Assembly (NCBI GenBank): GCA_050179645.1
Contig: JBFXEX010000157.1
Coordinates: 1 to 11,842 of the forward strand
Length of the DNA: 11,842 nt
DNA from: VAZQ01 sp050179645
GTDB taxonomy: Bacteria > Pseudomonadota > Alphaproteobacteria > Rhizobiales > Xanthobacteraceae
Direction of reading: 5' to 3'
The translations under genes were made by a program, and so were the position numbers. The first letter of the stretch is position 1; every line of letters begins with the position of its first letter. The notes under the pieces were generated by a model. That model did not search any database. It had not been told where the DNA came from and was given only the letters and a program-made list of their open reading frames with translations. Of the stretch, positions 1 to 7,082 are shown piece by piece.

Positions 1-182
1 TTCAGCCGCGATTCCAGAACGAAAAACCGTAAACTCGGGCAAAGTCACTGCGCCCAGTCACGGCGCCCGGGATCGCCAAGCGTCAATGCTTCGGCAAAGG
101 AGTTTTTGCACAACCAAGACCCAAAGCGGTCGTTGACGACGTAATCTTTTCCCGGGCTTATCGCAGCTTCGAAACCTGTAGT

Positions 183-209
183 TACGAACGGGTGCGCAAC
201 CCGTTCGTA
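183..209 (-). terminator. Hairpin just after the first amidohydrolase stop (terminator-like, no U tract)
   Basis: An 11-bp perfect inverted repeat (TACGAACGGGT / ACCCGTTCGTA) encloses a 5-base loop and begins 18 bases after the amidohydrolase stop on the minus strand. Its position and strength suggest the 3' end of that transcript. Neither strand has a run of T after the stem, so it is not a classical intrinsic terminator. It could be a Rho-associated 3' hairpin, an RNA stabiliser or a protein-binding dyad. The inverted repeat is directly visible; the role is inferred. Confidence 0.5.
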
Positions 210-227
210 GACGGGATTTCCCATCAC

Positions 228-2075
228 TCAGGATCGCGCGACTGGCAGAACCTCACCTTCGAACACCGTGCCCCAGACGGGAATGTCCTTGATCTTTGCC
301 GCATCGACGGTCAGCGGGTTGTCCGCAAGGATGCTGAAATTGGCGAGCTTGCCCGGGACGATGCTGCCCATGTCGTTTTCCATGCGCAAGGAGTGGGCGG
401 CACCGAGCGTAACGCCCTTGAGCGCGCCGAGCCGGGTCGCGCGCTGATCCGGCGCCGCGACGCGCCCGGACACGGTCGTGCGGTTCACCGCGCAATGCAC
501 CAGGAAAAGCGGCTGGCCGGGCGCCATTGGCATGTCCGAGTGAAGCGAAAAAGAAATGCCCGCCCGCTCGATGTCGCCGAGACGCACCATGTTGTCGGCC
601 CGTTCCGGACCGAGGCCGTCCTTCGAATAGGCGTCGGCCAGCGCCCGCACGTAATAGGGATTGGCGCTCACGATCACGCCGAGCCGCTTCATGCGCTCGA
701 CCTGATCCTTCTGCGAGACCGCAAGGTGAATGGCGACCGTGCGATGATCGTATCGCGGGTGGCGGCGCATGTTGGTCTCGACATTGTCGAGAACGGTGTC
801 GAGACCTGCGTCGCCGTTGACATGGACGTGAATCTGGTAGCCGGCGTCCCAATAGATCTTGAAGGCCCGCGCGAAGGCTTCGGGTTCCATGATCCACTCA
901 CCCGTGCCTCCGCCGAGATACGGTTCGCGAACGCGCATCGCGAGTGAATAGATGGCGCCGTCCGCGAACAGCTTGATGGCGCCGGGCATCATCGCCGTCT
1001 TGCCCTCGCCCCAGCCAAGCACCTTCTGGGTCTCGCTGATCGCCGTGTCGGGGTAGGCCGCGCTTATCGATTTGCCGTCCGGAATGAAATAGAAGCGAAA
1101 TGGACTGTCGGCGCGCGACAACACTGCATTCTGGGCGTCCTGAAGCTGCTTCGAGAAAAGCCCGCCGGGCTCGCAGCCTAGGGTCACGCCGTTGGCGTGG
1201 TAGTAACGCACGACGAATTCGAGGCCGCGCCGAAGTCGATCCGGCGTAGCGATTGCCGGAAGCAGCTTTGGGATGACGCCGAACATGCCGCCTTCCCAGA
1301 AATGACCTTCATCGAGATTAGACTGGTTCTGGGCCGCGCCCGAAAGGTTCGCGACGAACGCCGCGTCAATTCCATAGGCCTCTAGCGCCTTGCTGTTGAC
1401 GATGAACTCGTGGGCCGATCGGTGCCAGACGATGATCGGCCGCGTGCTGCTGATCCGGTCGAGGTCCGATCGGGTCAAGGGGCCGTGGAACACGGGGTGA
1501 TAGCCCCAGGTCACAAGCAGCTCAGCCGGATTCTTGAGCTTTGCGTTGGCGTCAGCGAGCCTCTTGCGATACTCGCCGGGATTATTCGCGGCGGGCACGA
1601 CCCCAGATGGCAGCACCCAATCCTCGATGGCGATGATCTCCGACACCATCGTAAGGCCCGTCAGGAGGGGATGATCATGCTGGGCGATCAGGCCGGGCGT
1701 GATCACCTTGTCGGCGAAGGTGTCGTCGATCACGTAAGGCTGGCCGCCGGCCGCCGCTTTCAAGTCGTCGACGGAGCCGACCGCCAGGATGCGGTCTCCC
1801 AGGACTGCGACCGCCGTCGCAGAAGGCCTGTCGGGATCGAGGGTGATGATCTCCTTCGCCCGAAAGATCGTGACCTGCGGCAGGGTCTTCCGGTCGAACT
1901 GGCTGGCGACGTCCTGAAGCGATCCCTCCTGGGCCAGTGCTGGAGCGGAGGGTGCGGCTTCGCAGATGAAAGCGCCGACCGTGGCCGCGGCTGCAGACCT
2001 CAGGATTTGGCGACGTGAGGGGAATGTGTAACTTCGGAAGGCGTCGGCAAAAGCCGGGTTGCACATGATGCACAT
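228..2075 (-). CDS. Tat-exported amidohydrolase, YtcJ-type (amidohydrolase 3 family)
   Basis: A 615-residue metal-dependent hydrolase of the YtcJ / amidohydrolase_3 group, full length for the family. Residues 20-25 are a twin-arginine motif (SRRQIL). A hydrophobic stretch and an Ala-x-Ala site near residue 49 follow, so folded export to the periplasm is expected. Metal-site signatures of the TIM barrel are visible: HDH at 133-135, a lysine in IKLF near 368, HVNGD at 418-422, a His at 450 and HSD at 512-514. The C-terminal strand region (GSIVPGKLANFSIL, 570-583) closes the usual urease-like beta-sandwich. The ATG start has GGAGG 8 bases upstream. Oddly, the mature order is Met-Cys-x-x-Cys before the Tat motif, shared with the next amidohydrolase upstream. 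The substrate cannot be read from sequence; family members act on amides, N-formyl compounds and related C-N bonds. Confidence 0.93.
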   Translation of the reverse strand: MCIMCNPAFADAFRSYTFPSRRQILRSAAAATVGAFICEAAPSAPALAQEGSLQDVASQFDRKTLPQVTIFRAKEIITLDPDRPSATAVAVLGDRILAVGSVDDLKAAAGGQPYVIDDTFADKVITPGLIAQHDHPLLTGLTMVSEIIAIEDWVLPSGVVPAANNPGEYRKRLADANAKLKNPAELLVTWGYHPVFHGPLTRSDLDRISSTRPIIVWHRSAHEFIVNSKALEAYGIDAAFVANLSGAAQNQSNLDEGHFWEGGMFGVIPKLLPAIATPDRLRRGLEFVVRYYHANGVTLGCEPGGLFSKQLQDAQNAVLSRADSPFRFYFIPDGKSISAAYPDTAISETQKVLGWGEGKTAMMPGAIKLFADGAIYSLAMRVREPYLGGGTGEWIMEPEAFARAFKIYWDAGYQIHVHVNGDAGLDTVLDNVETNMRRHPRYDHRTVAIHLAVSQKDQVERMKRLGVIVSANPYYVRALADAYSKDGLGPERADNMVRLGDIERAGISFSLHSDMPMAPGQPLFLVHCAVNRTTVSGRVAAPDQRATRLGALKGVTLGAAHSLRMENDMGSIVPGKLANFSILADNPLTVDAAKIKDIPVWGTVFEGEVLPVARS

Positions 2076-2114
2076 CGTGTTCCCCTCCGAAGTGAAGTGA
2101 ATCTTCGTGTCCCG

Positions 2115-2219
2115 CTACGTGGTCGCGCCGGACCGAGTCTGAATGAAACCGACTATCAGGCGGCGCAGTTCTTCAGGCTGCTCGCAGATCATGTTATGGC
2201 CGTAGCCGGGCTTGAGCGC
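2115..2219 (-). pseudogene. C-terminal remnant of an alpha/beta hydrolase
   Basis: A 34-codon open stretch followed by TAG reads with high family character: PGYGHNMICEQPEELRR then LIVGFIQ. This is the typical end of an alpha/beta-hydrolase, with the catalytic His in Gly-His and the last helix that packs after it. The frame is closed at its 5' side by TGA directly before the Ala codon at 2219. No start codon or nucleophile-elbow sequence lies upstream within the gap, so only the tail survives. It lies between two amidohydrolase genes on the same strand, which points to loss of a third hydrolase gene by deletion. The translation is directly read; the family call rests on memory of the motif, without a search. 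Confidence 0.6.
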
Positions 2220-2350
2220 TCATCCTTGCAGCTCCATTGAACCTGTCCCGCCATCGGCGGCGTGGGCGGTCGCTATCGACGTTTGAGAAAGCTGTCCGCG
2301 TCGAAACCGACCATTATTTCAAGGAACGGCGTCTCTAATCAGTTATTGCA

Positions 2351-2369
2351 GAGCGCGAACCTCGCGCTC
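2351..2369 (-). terminator. Hairpin overlapping the stop of the second amidohydrolase
   Basis: An 8-bp perfect stem (GAGCGCGA / TCGCGCTC) with a 3-base loop overlaps the TGA stop at 2368-2370 of the minus-strand amidohydrolase. The sequence after it on the minus strand is A/T-containing (TGCAATAACT) but has no U run. It may mark the transcript end or protect the 3' end. The role is inferred. Confidence 0.35.
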
Positions 2370-4146
2370 ACGTCGCCTTGTAGACGCTTTTGCCTTCCTT
2401 GATCGTCTCGACGACCTTTAGCTTGATCAACTCCTCGGGCTTTACCGCCAGTGGGTTGTCGCTGAGGATCACGAAGTCGGCGAGCTTTCCGGGCTCGATC
2501 GTACCCTTGCTCGCCTCCTCGAAATACTGAACTGCGGGCCAGATTGTCATGGCCTTAAGCGCAGTCAGCGTGTCGACGCACTCTTCTGGGCCGAGCACAT
2601 AACCCGAGCGCGTCACGCGCGTAACGGTCGCCGATAGCACGCGGATCGCGTCTGGGTTCGCAACTGGCGCGTCGTGGTGGCTTGTGAAGATCATGCCGAG
2701 CTTGCGCGCCGAGTTGCAGGGCGAGATACGTTCCGCCCGCTCTGGCCCCAGAACCGAACTGCGGTGCCAGTCGCCCCAGTAATAGGTATGCATGGGAAAG
2801 AAGGACGGCAGGATCGCGAGTTGCTTCAGCCGCGGCAGCTGATCCAGCCTCGTCGTCTGGCCGTGTACCAGAACTGCGCGCCGGTCGCCGCGACCGTGCT
2901 TCGCGGTCGCGTCGCCAACCGCCTCGATGAGCCAGTCTACCGCCGCGTCGCCGTTGGCGTGAGTGATGATCTGCCAGCCATTCGTGAAGGCGCGGTCGAC
3001 GGCATCAACGATTTGCCCTTTTGTGATCGCCGCGTAGCCGCGATATCCAGGGCCCTGTCCCTCCGGTGGCTTGTAGTAAGGTTGCGAGAGAAACGCGGTC
3101 TTACCCTGCGGCGAACCGTCAATCGTCGCTTTAGCACCGCCGATGCGGACGCGGTTATTGTATTCGCGCGAGGGCGCGATCTCCTTCATGGATTGAAAAA
3201 TGTCGGGATAGACGACGACGTCGACGTTGAGCAGCCCTGCCTCGCCCGCTTTCGCAAGCATGGTCGCGCTGCCGGGCATGGCGCGCCCTTCCTGAACGGT
3301 CGTGTAGCCGAAAGAGGCATAGAACGCCGCGCCCGCCTTGATCATGTCGAGATAGGCTTGCGCGTCGAGCCGGCCCAGAAGCTTGCCGGCCGAGGCAAAG
3401 AAAGCCGCCTCCTCGCAGACGCCGTTTGGGGTCGCGCCGTCGGCCTCGCGACGAAAAGCGCCGCCAAGTGGATTTGACGTAGCCTTCGTCAAGCCCACTT
3501 CTTCGAGTGCCTTGCTATTGAGAACGCCGAGATGGCCCGACTGATGGACGATCAAGATCGGGATGTCAGTAGAAACGGCGTCGAGGTCGGCGCGGGTCGG
3601 ATGGCGTTGTTCCGTAAGCTGCGAGTCGTCGTAGCCGAAGCCGACGATGACGCCGTAACGTTCGATGATCTTTCCGTTCTTGGTGATCCAGTCGCGCAGA
3701 ATCCGTTGCAGCGCGGGAATGCCGTTGCCCTCGCCGTCAGGTGCCGGCAAGAGGTTCGCGGCAAGTGCCTGTAGCCCGACCATGACGACATGGCCGTGCG
3801 GATCTACGAAGCCGGGTAGCAGCGCCTTGCCCTTGAGGTCGATGGTGGCGACCGGACCGTTCGCCTTGCTTTCAACCTCGCTGCGTGCGCCGACAGCGAC
3901 GATTCTGCCACCGCGTACAAGCACCGCTTCGGCGGTCGGTTGGGAATCATTAATCGTGATGATCGGGCCACCGATATAGAGCTTGTCGATGCTCTCGTTC
4001 GCCGCCTCGGCTGAACTGCAGATTAAGTCGGGCGTCGCCCCGGCCACCCCCGCCCAGGCAACACCAGCGACCGAGCACTTCAGGAGCGAGCGACGCGAGA
4101 GGGCGTCGGCGAGAGCGCCGGCAAACGGACTGCAAGCGAAACACAA
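2368..4146 (-). CDS. Tat-exported amidohydrolase, YtcJ-type, second copy
   Basis: A 592-residue amidohydrolase, of the same family as the downstream gene but clearly diverged. A TTG at 4161 would extend it by five residues, but GGAGG (4155-4159) lies inside that extension and 8 bases before TTG 4146. The protein then begins Met-Cys-Phe-Ala-Cys-Ser-Pro-Phe, matching the leader of the other amidohydrolase. Numbered from 4146, the Tat motif SRRSLL is at 17-22, HGH at 117-119, the DGS loop with a lysine just before it near 339-345, HANGD at 396-400, HHD at 490-492, and the closing GTIEPGKLADFVIL at about 548-561. All expected metal-site signatures are present, so an active periplasmic hydrolase is likely. 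The gene and its downstream neighbour are separated by 292 bases and may be transcribed separately. The substrate is unknown. Confidence 0.92.
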   Translation of the reverse strand: MCFACSPFAGALADALSRRSLLKCSVAGVAWAGVAGATPDLICSSAEAANESIDKLYIGGPIITINDSQPTAEAVLVRGGRIVAVGARSEVESKANGPVATIDLKGKALLPGFVDPHGHVVMVGLQALAANLLPAPDGEGNGIPALQRILRDWITKNGKIIERYGVIVGFGYDDSQLTEQRHPTRADLDAVSTDIPILIVHQSGHLGVLNSKALEEVGLTKATSNPLGGAFRREADGATPNGVCEEAAFFASAGKLLGRLDAQAYLDMIKAGAAFYASFGYTTVQEGRAMPGSATMLAKAGEAGLLNVDVVVYPDIFQSMKEIAPSREYNNRVRIGGAKATIDGSPQGKTAFLSQPYYKPPEGQGPGYRGYAAITKGQIVDAVDRAFTNGWQIITHANGDAAVDWLIEAVGDATAKHGRGDRRAVLVHGQTTRLDQLPRLKQLAILPSFFPMHTYYWGDWHRSSVLGPERAERISPCNSARKLGMIFTSHHDAPVANPDAIRVLSATVTRVTRSGYVLGPEECVDTLTALKAMTIWPAVQYFEEASKGTIEPGKLADFVILSDNPLAVKPEELIKLKVVETIKEGKSVYKAT

Positions 4147-4154
4147 GGATCGTT

Positions 4155-4159
4155 CCTCC
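4155..4159 (-). promoter_or_regulatory. Ribosome binding site that fixes a TTG start
   Basis: GGAGG on the minus strand, 8 bases before TTG 4146. The downstream amidohydrolase has the same GGAGG at 2084-2088 with the same 8-base spacing to its ATG. The upstream TTG at 4161 overlaps this site and has no ribosome site of its own. Confidence 0.7.
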
Positions 4160-4453
4160 AAGGTTGTCCGGGTCGCGCTTGTCTACCCTCTGCTCGGGAT
4201 ACGGCCGTCTATGACGGCAAAAAAGATCTTTAGCCAATTAGAATGATAACCCCGGGCCGTTCTTTCATTGACTTCTATCAATATTGAAGATGCGTTGGGG
4301 CCGCGCAGAGTAGGGCATGCCGTCTAGGTCGGCTTGTGGCCCATCGCGTCATTTCGCTGCCCCGCGGCAACAGGATCGCTTCCGGAGTGAAGTGGACATC
4401 AGCCCCGGCAGGCCACAGAATTGGAGTTTATGAGCGCACGCCCTAATCTAATC
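4160..4453. other. Spacer upstream of the second amidohydrolase; one palindrome, no gene
   Basis: About 300 bases without a convincing gene, between the amidohydrolase start and the 3' end of the membrane-protein gene; both are read leftward. It holds a perfect 10-base palindrome TCAATATTGA (4278-4287), which sits inside an ATC-N9-GAT arrangement (4277-4291), about 130 bases before the TTG start. I found no confident -35/-10 pair. A plus-strand open stretch ending near 4446 is short and has no ribosome site or recognisable motif. Confidence 0.5.
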
Positions 4454-5008
4454 TCAGCGAACCTTCTGGAAGGTCGCGCCGGCAGGAGCAACAGTAACGG
4501 TGGGTGATGGATCGCTTTCCGCTGCGGTGACGCTGGCGCTCCTTGCACCCTCCTCGATCTGACGTTCGACCACGACCACCACCATCGCTCCGGTCAGCAG
4601 CAGAAACTGCGTCGCGTGCAGGCGGATGAGCCCGGGCTGCCCGCTGCCCAGCGCCGGCCACGCCCACAACATGATCGCGATGCTGGCAAACAGCAGCACC
4701 CAGTCGAGGGTTTCGCGGTTGGGTTCGCGCCGCATCACCAGTGCGCGGGAAAAATCGATCAGGTAGGCGACGAACGCCACCGCGACCACGAGCTTGATGC
4801 CCGCCAGCACTTGCGCGGTTCGGATCAAGCCGTCGAGCGTGAAATCGAACAGATTGCGGAAATAGGTCGCGGCGGTGGCGTGAGCAGGGTCCTCGAAGCC
4901 GTGGAACGGCGAGGTGAGCGCGCGGACGGCGTCGGTGCCCCAAATCCGCACGAAGTAGACCGAGACCAACGCAGCATTGACCGACCCGAGCCGAGGAATG
5001 GACCCCAT
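4454..5008 (-). CDS. Three-helix membrane protein of unknown function
   Basis: A 184-residue protein I do not recognise. The ATG at 5008 has GGAGG (5014-5018) 5 bases upstream. A GTG at 5020 would add four residues but overlaps that site. Hydrophobic helices are visible at about 68-86 (VLAGIKLVVAVAFVAYLI), 103-120 (with LWAW) and 131-148 (ending in VVVVVER). A moderately hydrophobic N-terminal segment is at 10-24, and the C-terminal tail from 150 is polar and rich in Ser, Thr, Ala and Glu. It probably sits in the inner membrane; no transporter or enzyme signature is seen. It follows the AraC-family regulator on the same strand after 155 bases, so it may be co-transcribed or independently expressed. 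Nothing links it firmly to aromatic catabolism. Confidence 0.75.
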   Translation of the reverse strand: MGSIPRLGSVNAALVSVYFVRIWGTDAVRALTSPFHGFEDPAHATAATYFRNLFDFTLDGLIRTAQVLAGIKLVVAVAFVAYLIDFSRALVMRREPNRETLDWVLLFASIAIMLWAWPALGSGQPGLIRLHATQFLLLTGAMVVVVVERQIEEGARSASVTAAESDPSPTVTVAPAGATFQKVR

Positions 5009-5013
5009 ACCAG

Positions 5014-5018
5014 CCTCC
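5014..5018 (-). promoter_or_regulatory. Ribosome binding site choosing ATG over GTG
   Basis: GGAGG, 5 bases before ATG 5008 of the membrane-protein gene. It overlaps the alternative GTG at 5018-5020, which makes that upstream start unlikely. Confidence 0.6.
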
Positions 5019-5163
5019 ACGGCCGCCGTGCGGGCCGCGGCTCAATGGCCAGGGCATCTCTCCGGCGGTCGGTCAGGCCTATCGGCTCGAAAATGCACTC
5101 ACAATCGAAACCGTTTGTTAACCTTATCGCCGGCGGGAGCGCCCGAAGCTGACCTCTACCCGC

Positions 5164-6057
5164 CTACCCGCCGCGCGCGGCGCGGAACTCGTGCGGCGTG
5201 GTGCCGGTCTGCTTGCGGAAAAACCGGGCGAAATGGGAGGGGTCGGAGAACGCCAGGCCGTAGGCGATCTCGTGGATCGGCTCGCTGGTGAAGACCAGCT
5301 GGCGCTTCGCCTCGGTCAGCACCCGATGCCGGATCAGGTGGCCGGCGGTGACGCCGGTCGCCCGTTTGACATGGTCGTTGAGGCGATCGACCGTCATGGC
5401 GAGCTTATCGGCATAGAAAGCAAGCTGCCGCTCGGCGTGGAAATGCTCCTCGACCAGCTTGCGCAACGCCTGAACGGTCGCACCGGTCGGTTCCAGCGCG
5501 ACCATCGTGCTGCCGGCTCGGGCGCGGCCGGCGGCAAGCCGCGCAACCTCGACGGCAACCAGGGCGAGCAGTCCACGCATGGCAATGCGGAAGCCGGCAC
5601 GCGCCAGGAAGGCTTCTTCGTTCAATTCCGCGGCGAGCCGCGACAACCGCGCCTGTTCGTTGTCGCCGAGCGCCACTATCGGATCGACCGCCAGCGCCTT
5701 GAGCTGTGCCAGTGCCTCGCCCCGCCGGTCGCCCATGCCTTCGGCGACGTCCTCCGTGAAGGTCATCACCCAGCCGTTGGTCTCATCGGGGCGGAAGCGG
5801 AAGCCGTGCGCAACGGTCGCCGGCACCAGGATCGCGCAGGGCGCGGCAAACGGTACGGCGGCGGCCTCGAACGTCATGTCGCCGCCACCCTGCTCGATCA
5901 ACAGGATCTGGAACAGGTTGCGATGACGGTGGGCGCGAATAACCCAATCGTGCACGGACGAACGTGACGCGATGGTTTCGATATGGATGAAGTCGAACGC
6001 CTGATCGTCAGGCGGATCGCCGTAGAGATGAAACAGCGGGAGTGCGGCCGGGCCCAT
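5164..6057 (-). CDS. AraC-family regulator, PobR/HpaA-like
   Basis: A 297-residue transcription factor when begun at ATG 6057, where the sequence opens MGPAALPLFHLYGD, typical of the PobR/HpaA group. The N-terminal half has the cupin ligand-binding strand pattern (RAHRHRNLFQILLI, then GGG). The C-terminal ~100 residues are the double helix-turn-helix AraC domain, with the second helix pair and signature IAYGLAFSDPSHFARFFRK followed by GTTPHEFR. The start is uncertain: ATG 6093 and GTG 6084 are in frame, and GTG 6084 has GGAG 9 bases upstream, while 6057 has no clear ribosome site. Family members sense 4-hydroxybenzoate or 4-hydroxyphenylacetate and activate the matching hydroxylase genes. The same-strand hydroxylase genes at 6485-8737 make it a natural regulator of them. 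That role is inferred from context. Confidence 0.9.
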   Translation of the reverse strand: MGPAALPLFHLYGDPPDDQAFDFIHIETIASRSSVHDWVIRAHRHRNLFQILLIEQGGGDMTFEAAAVPFAAPCAILVPATVAHGFRFRPDETNGWVMTFTEDVAEGMGDRRGEALAQLKALAVDPIVALGDNEQARLSRLAAELNEEAFLARAGFRIAMRGLLALVAVEVARLAAGRARAGSTMVALEPTGATVQALRKLVEEHFHAERQLAFYADKLAMTVDRLNDHVKRATGVTAGHLIRHRVLTEAKRQLVFTSEPIHEIAYGLAFSDPSHFARFFRKQTGTTPHEFRAARGG

Positions 6058-6136
6058 CCGGAAATAATAAAACAAGCCGGACACGGAGAACATCTCCGTG
6101 TGCGGGCGGAACGCCGCAACCGCCCGTCAGTCACAG

Positions 6137-6165
6137 AAAAGAGCCCCGCCGGAGGGGCGGGGCTC
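6137..6165 (-). terminator. Intrinsic terminator of the small Gln-rich gene
   Basis: A 10-bp perfect GC-rich stem (GAGCCCCGCC / GGCGGGGCTC, 6141-6150 and 6156-6165) with a 5-base loop. It is followed on the minus strand by TTTT (6137-6140). It begins 7 bases after the stop at 6173, the classical form for Rho-independent termination. It separates the upstream genes from the AraC-family gene, so that gene probably has its own promoter in 6058-6136. Confidence 0.85.
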
Positions 6166-6172
6166 AAAGTCG

Positions 6173-6349
6173 TCAGCGATTCTGATTGGGCTGCCGGTCA
6201 CGGTCGCCCTGCTGGCCGGGCTGCTGATGGCCGCCCTGGCGCTGCTGCTGTCCCGGCTTGTCCTGCCCGCCCTGCTGCTGGCCAGGCTGATTGGTCTGAT
6301 TCTGTTGGCCGGGCTTCTGGTTCGGGTTCGGTTGGTTCGGATTATTCAT
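6173..6349 (-). CDS. Small Gln/Asn/Pro/Gly-rich disordered protein
   Basis: A 58-residue hydrophilic protein starting MNNPNQPNPNQKPGQQ. The start is chosen at ATG 6349 because AAGGAG (6357-6362) lies 7 bases upstream; an upstream in-frame start would add 14 unlike residues. More than half of the residues are Gln, Asn, Pro or Gly. PGQQ recurs at about residues 13, 22, 32 and 44, a loose 9-12-residue repeat. There is no Cys, hydrophobic core, membrane segment or signal peptide, so it is expected to be disordered. A strong terminator directly follows. Upstream, a dyad ACACCC-GG-GGGTGT at 6388-6401 may be regulatory. Similar short Gln-rich proteins are known to me as uncharacterised proteins in Bradyrhizobium-like genomes; I know no function. 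The good ribosome site and terminator argue that it is real. Confidence 0.75.
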   Translation of the reverse strand: MNNPNQPNPNQKPGQQNQTNQPGQQQGGQDKPGQQQRQGGHQQPGQQGDRDRQPNQNR

Positions 6350-6356
6350 CTTGGTA

Positions 6357-6362
6357 CTCCTT
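6357..6362 (-). promoter_or_regulatory. Ribosome binding site of the small Gln-rich gene
   Basis: AAGGAG, 7 bases before ATG 6349. It sets the start of the 58-residue protein and excludes the longer in-frame reading. Confidence 0.7.
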
Positions 6363-6484
6363 AGGTGGATCAACTCGCCCACGATCAACACCCGGGGGTG
6401 TAGAAAGTTGCTCCTGCGTCAGAAGAAATTACCTTAAGAGAACAGATATTTATGCCACTAACTCGTGGCAAATTCGTACCATTG

Positions 6485-7060
6485 TCAGCGTGGCTGAAGG
6501 AACCCGACGCCCTGCTTGTAGGCGCGCTCATGATAGACCAGCGCCGGCCCGCCCGGACCGAGCCGCACCTCCTGCACCGCGCCGAAGAACACGTTGTGGC
6601 TGCCGACCGAGCGCACCTCGACGATCCGGCAGTCGAACGCGATCACTGCCGACTTCAGGACCGGAGATCCGGTGGTCAGCACGGTCCAGTCGCCGGTCGT
6701 GAACCGGTCGCTCCCACTCACCCCGGTGCGGCCCGCGAACACGTCGGCGATCTGCGCCTCGGCGGCCCCCAGCGTGTTGACGCAGAACACGCCGTTCTCG
6801 ACCACCGCCGGATTGGTCTGGCTACGGCGGTTGAGGCACATCAGCAAAGTTGGGGGAGCATCGGAGACAGACGTGACCGCGGTGGCGGTGGCGCCGGCCT
6901 TGCCGCCGGGCCCCGCCGTGGTGATGATATGAACCGCCGCACCGAGCCGGCTCATCGACTCGCGAAAGGCTGCCGGATCAACGGTTTGCACCGGGTCCGG
7001 GCCGACCGCCGCAAAGGCGCCGTCCATCGCATCGTCGGGACGTTGATCGAACCAGCTCAT
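6485..7060 (-). CDS. hpaC: Flavin reductase, HpaC-like partner of the hydroxylase
   Basis: A 191-residue flavin:NAD(P)H reductase of the FMN-binding split-barrel family (flavin_Reduct domain), which supplies reduced flavin to two-component monooxygenases. The signature is clear: after the start of the domain (FRESMSRLGAAVHIITT, about 32-48) come ATATAVTSVSDAPPTLLMCLN (57-77), which contacts flavin, FCVNTL at 92-97, GSHNVFFGAVQEV at 153-165 and LVYHERAY at 174-181. An N-terminal extension of about 28 residues precedes the domain. The start ATG 7060 has only a distant GGAG (12 bases upstream). It lies 90 bases after the oxygenase gene on the same strand, in the usual oxygenase-reductase order, and is likely co-transcribed with it. 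The family is certain; the exact partner is inferred from adjacency. Confidence 0.92.
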   Translation of the reverse strand: MSWFDQRPDDAMDGAFAAVGPDPVQTVDPAAFRESMSRLGAAVHIITTAGPGGKAGATATAVTSVSDAPPTLLMCLNRRSQTNPAVVENGVFCVNTLGAAEAQIADVFAGRTGVSGSDRFTTGDWTVLTTGSPVLKSAVIAFDCRIVEVRSVGSHNVFFGAVQEVRLGPGGPALVYHERAYKQGVGFLQPR

Positions 7061-7082
7061 TCTTGCCGCTTGCTCCGCGTTC

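Noticed and set aside
45..227. 60-residue minus-strand ORF starting directly after the first amidohydrolase stop (TGAGTGATG)
   Set aside because: Its first codons form the 11-bp hairpin at 183-209, it has no ribosome site of its own, and the protein shows no domain. It reads like an intergenic sequence, possibly a dispersed repeat.
2270..2330. Upstream part of the alpha/beta-hydrolase remnant in another frame
   Set aside because: Short open stretches exist on the minus strand, but I could not match them to the hydrolase fold, so I limited the pseudogene to 2115-2219.
6400..6425. EcfG-type (general stress) promoter upstream of the small Gln-rich gene, based on GGAGC and GTT on the minus strand
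   Set aside because: The -35 differs from GGAAC and the spacing to GTT is about 20 bases, longer than the usual 16-18.
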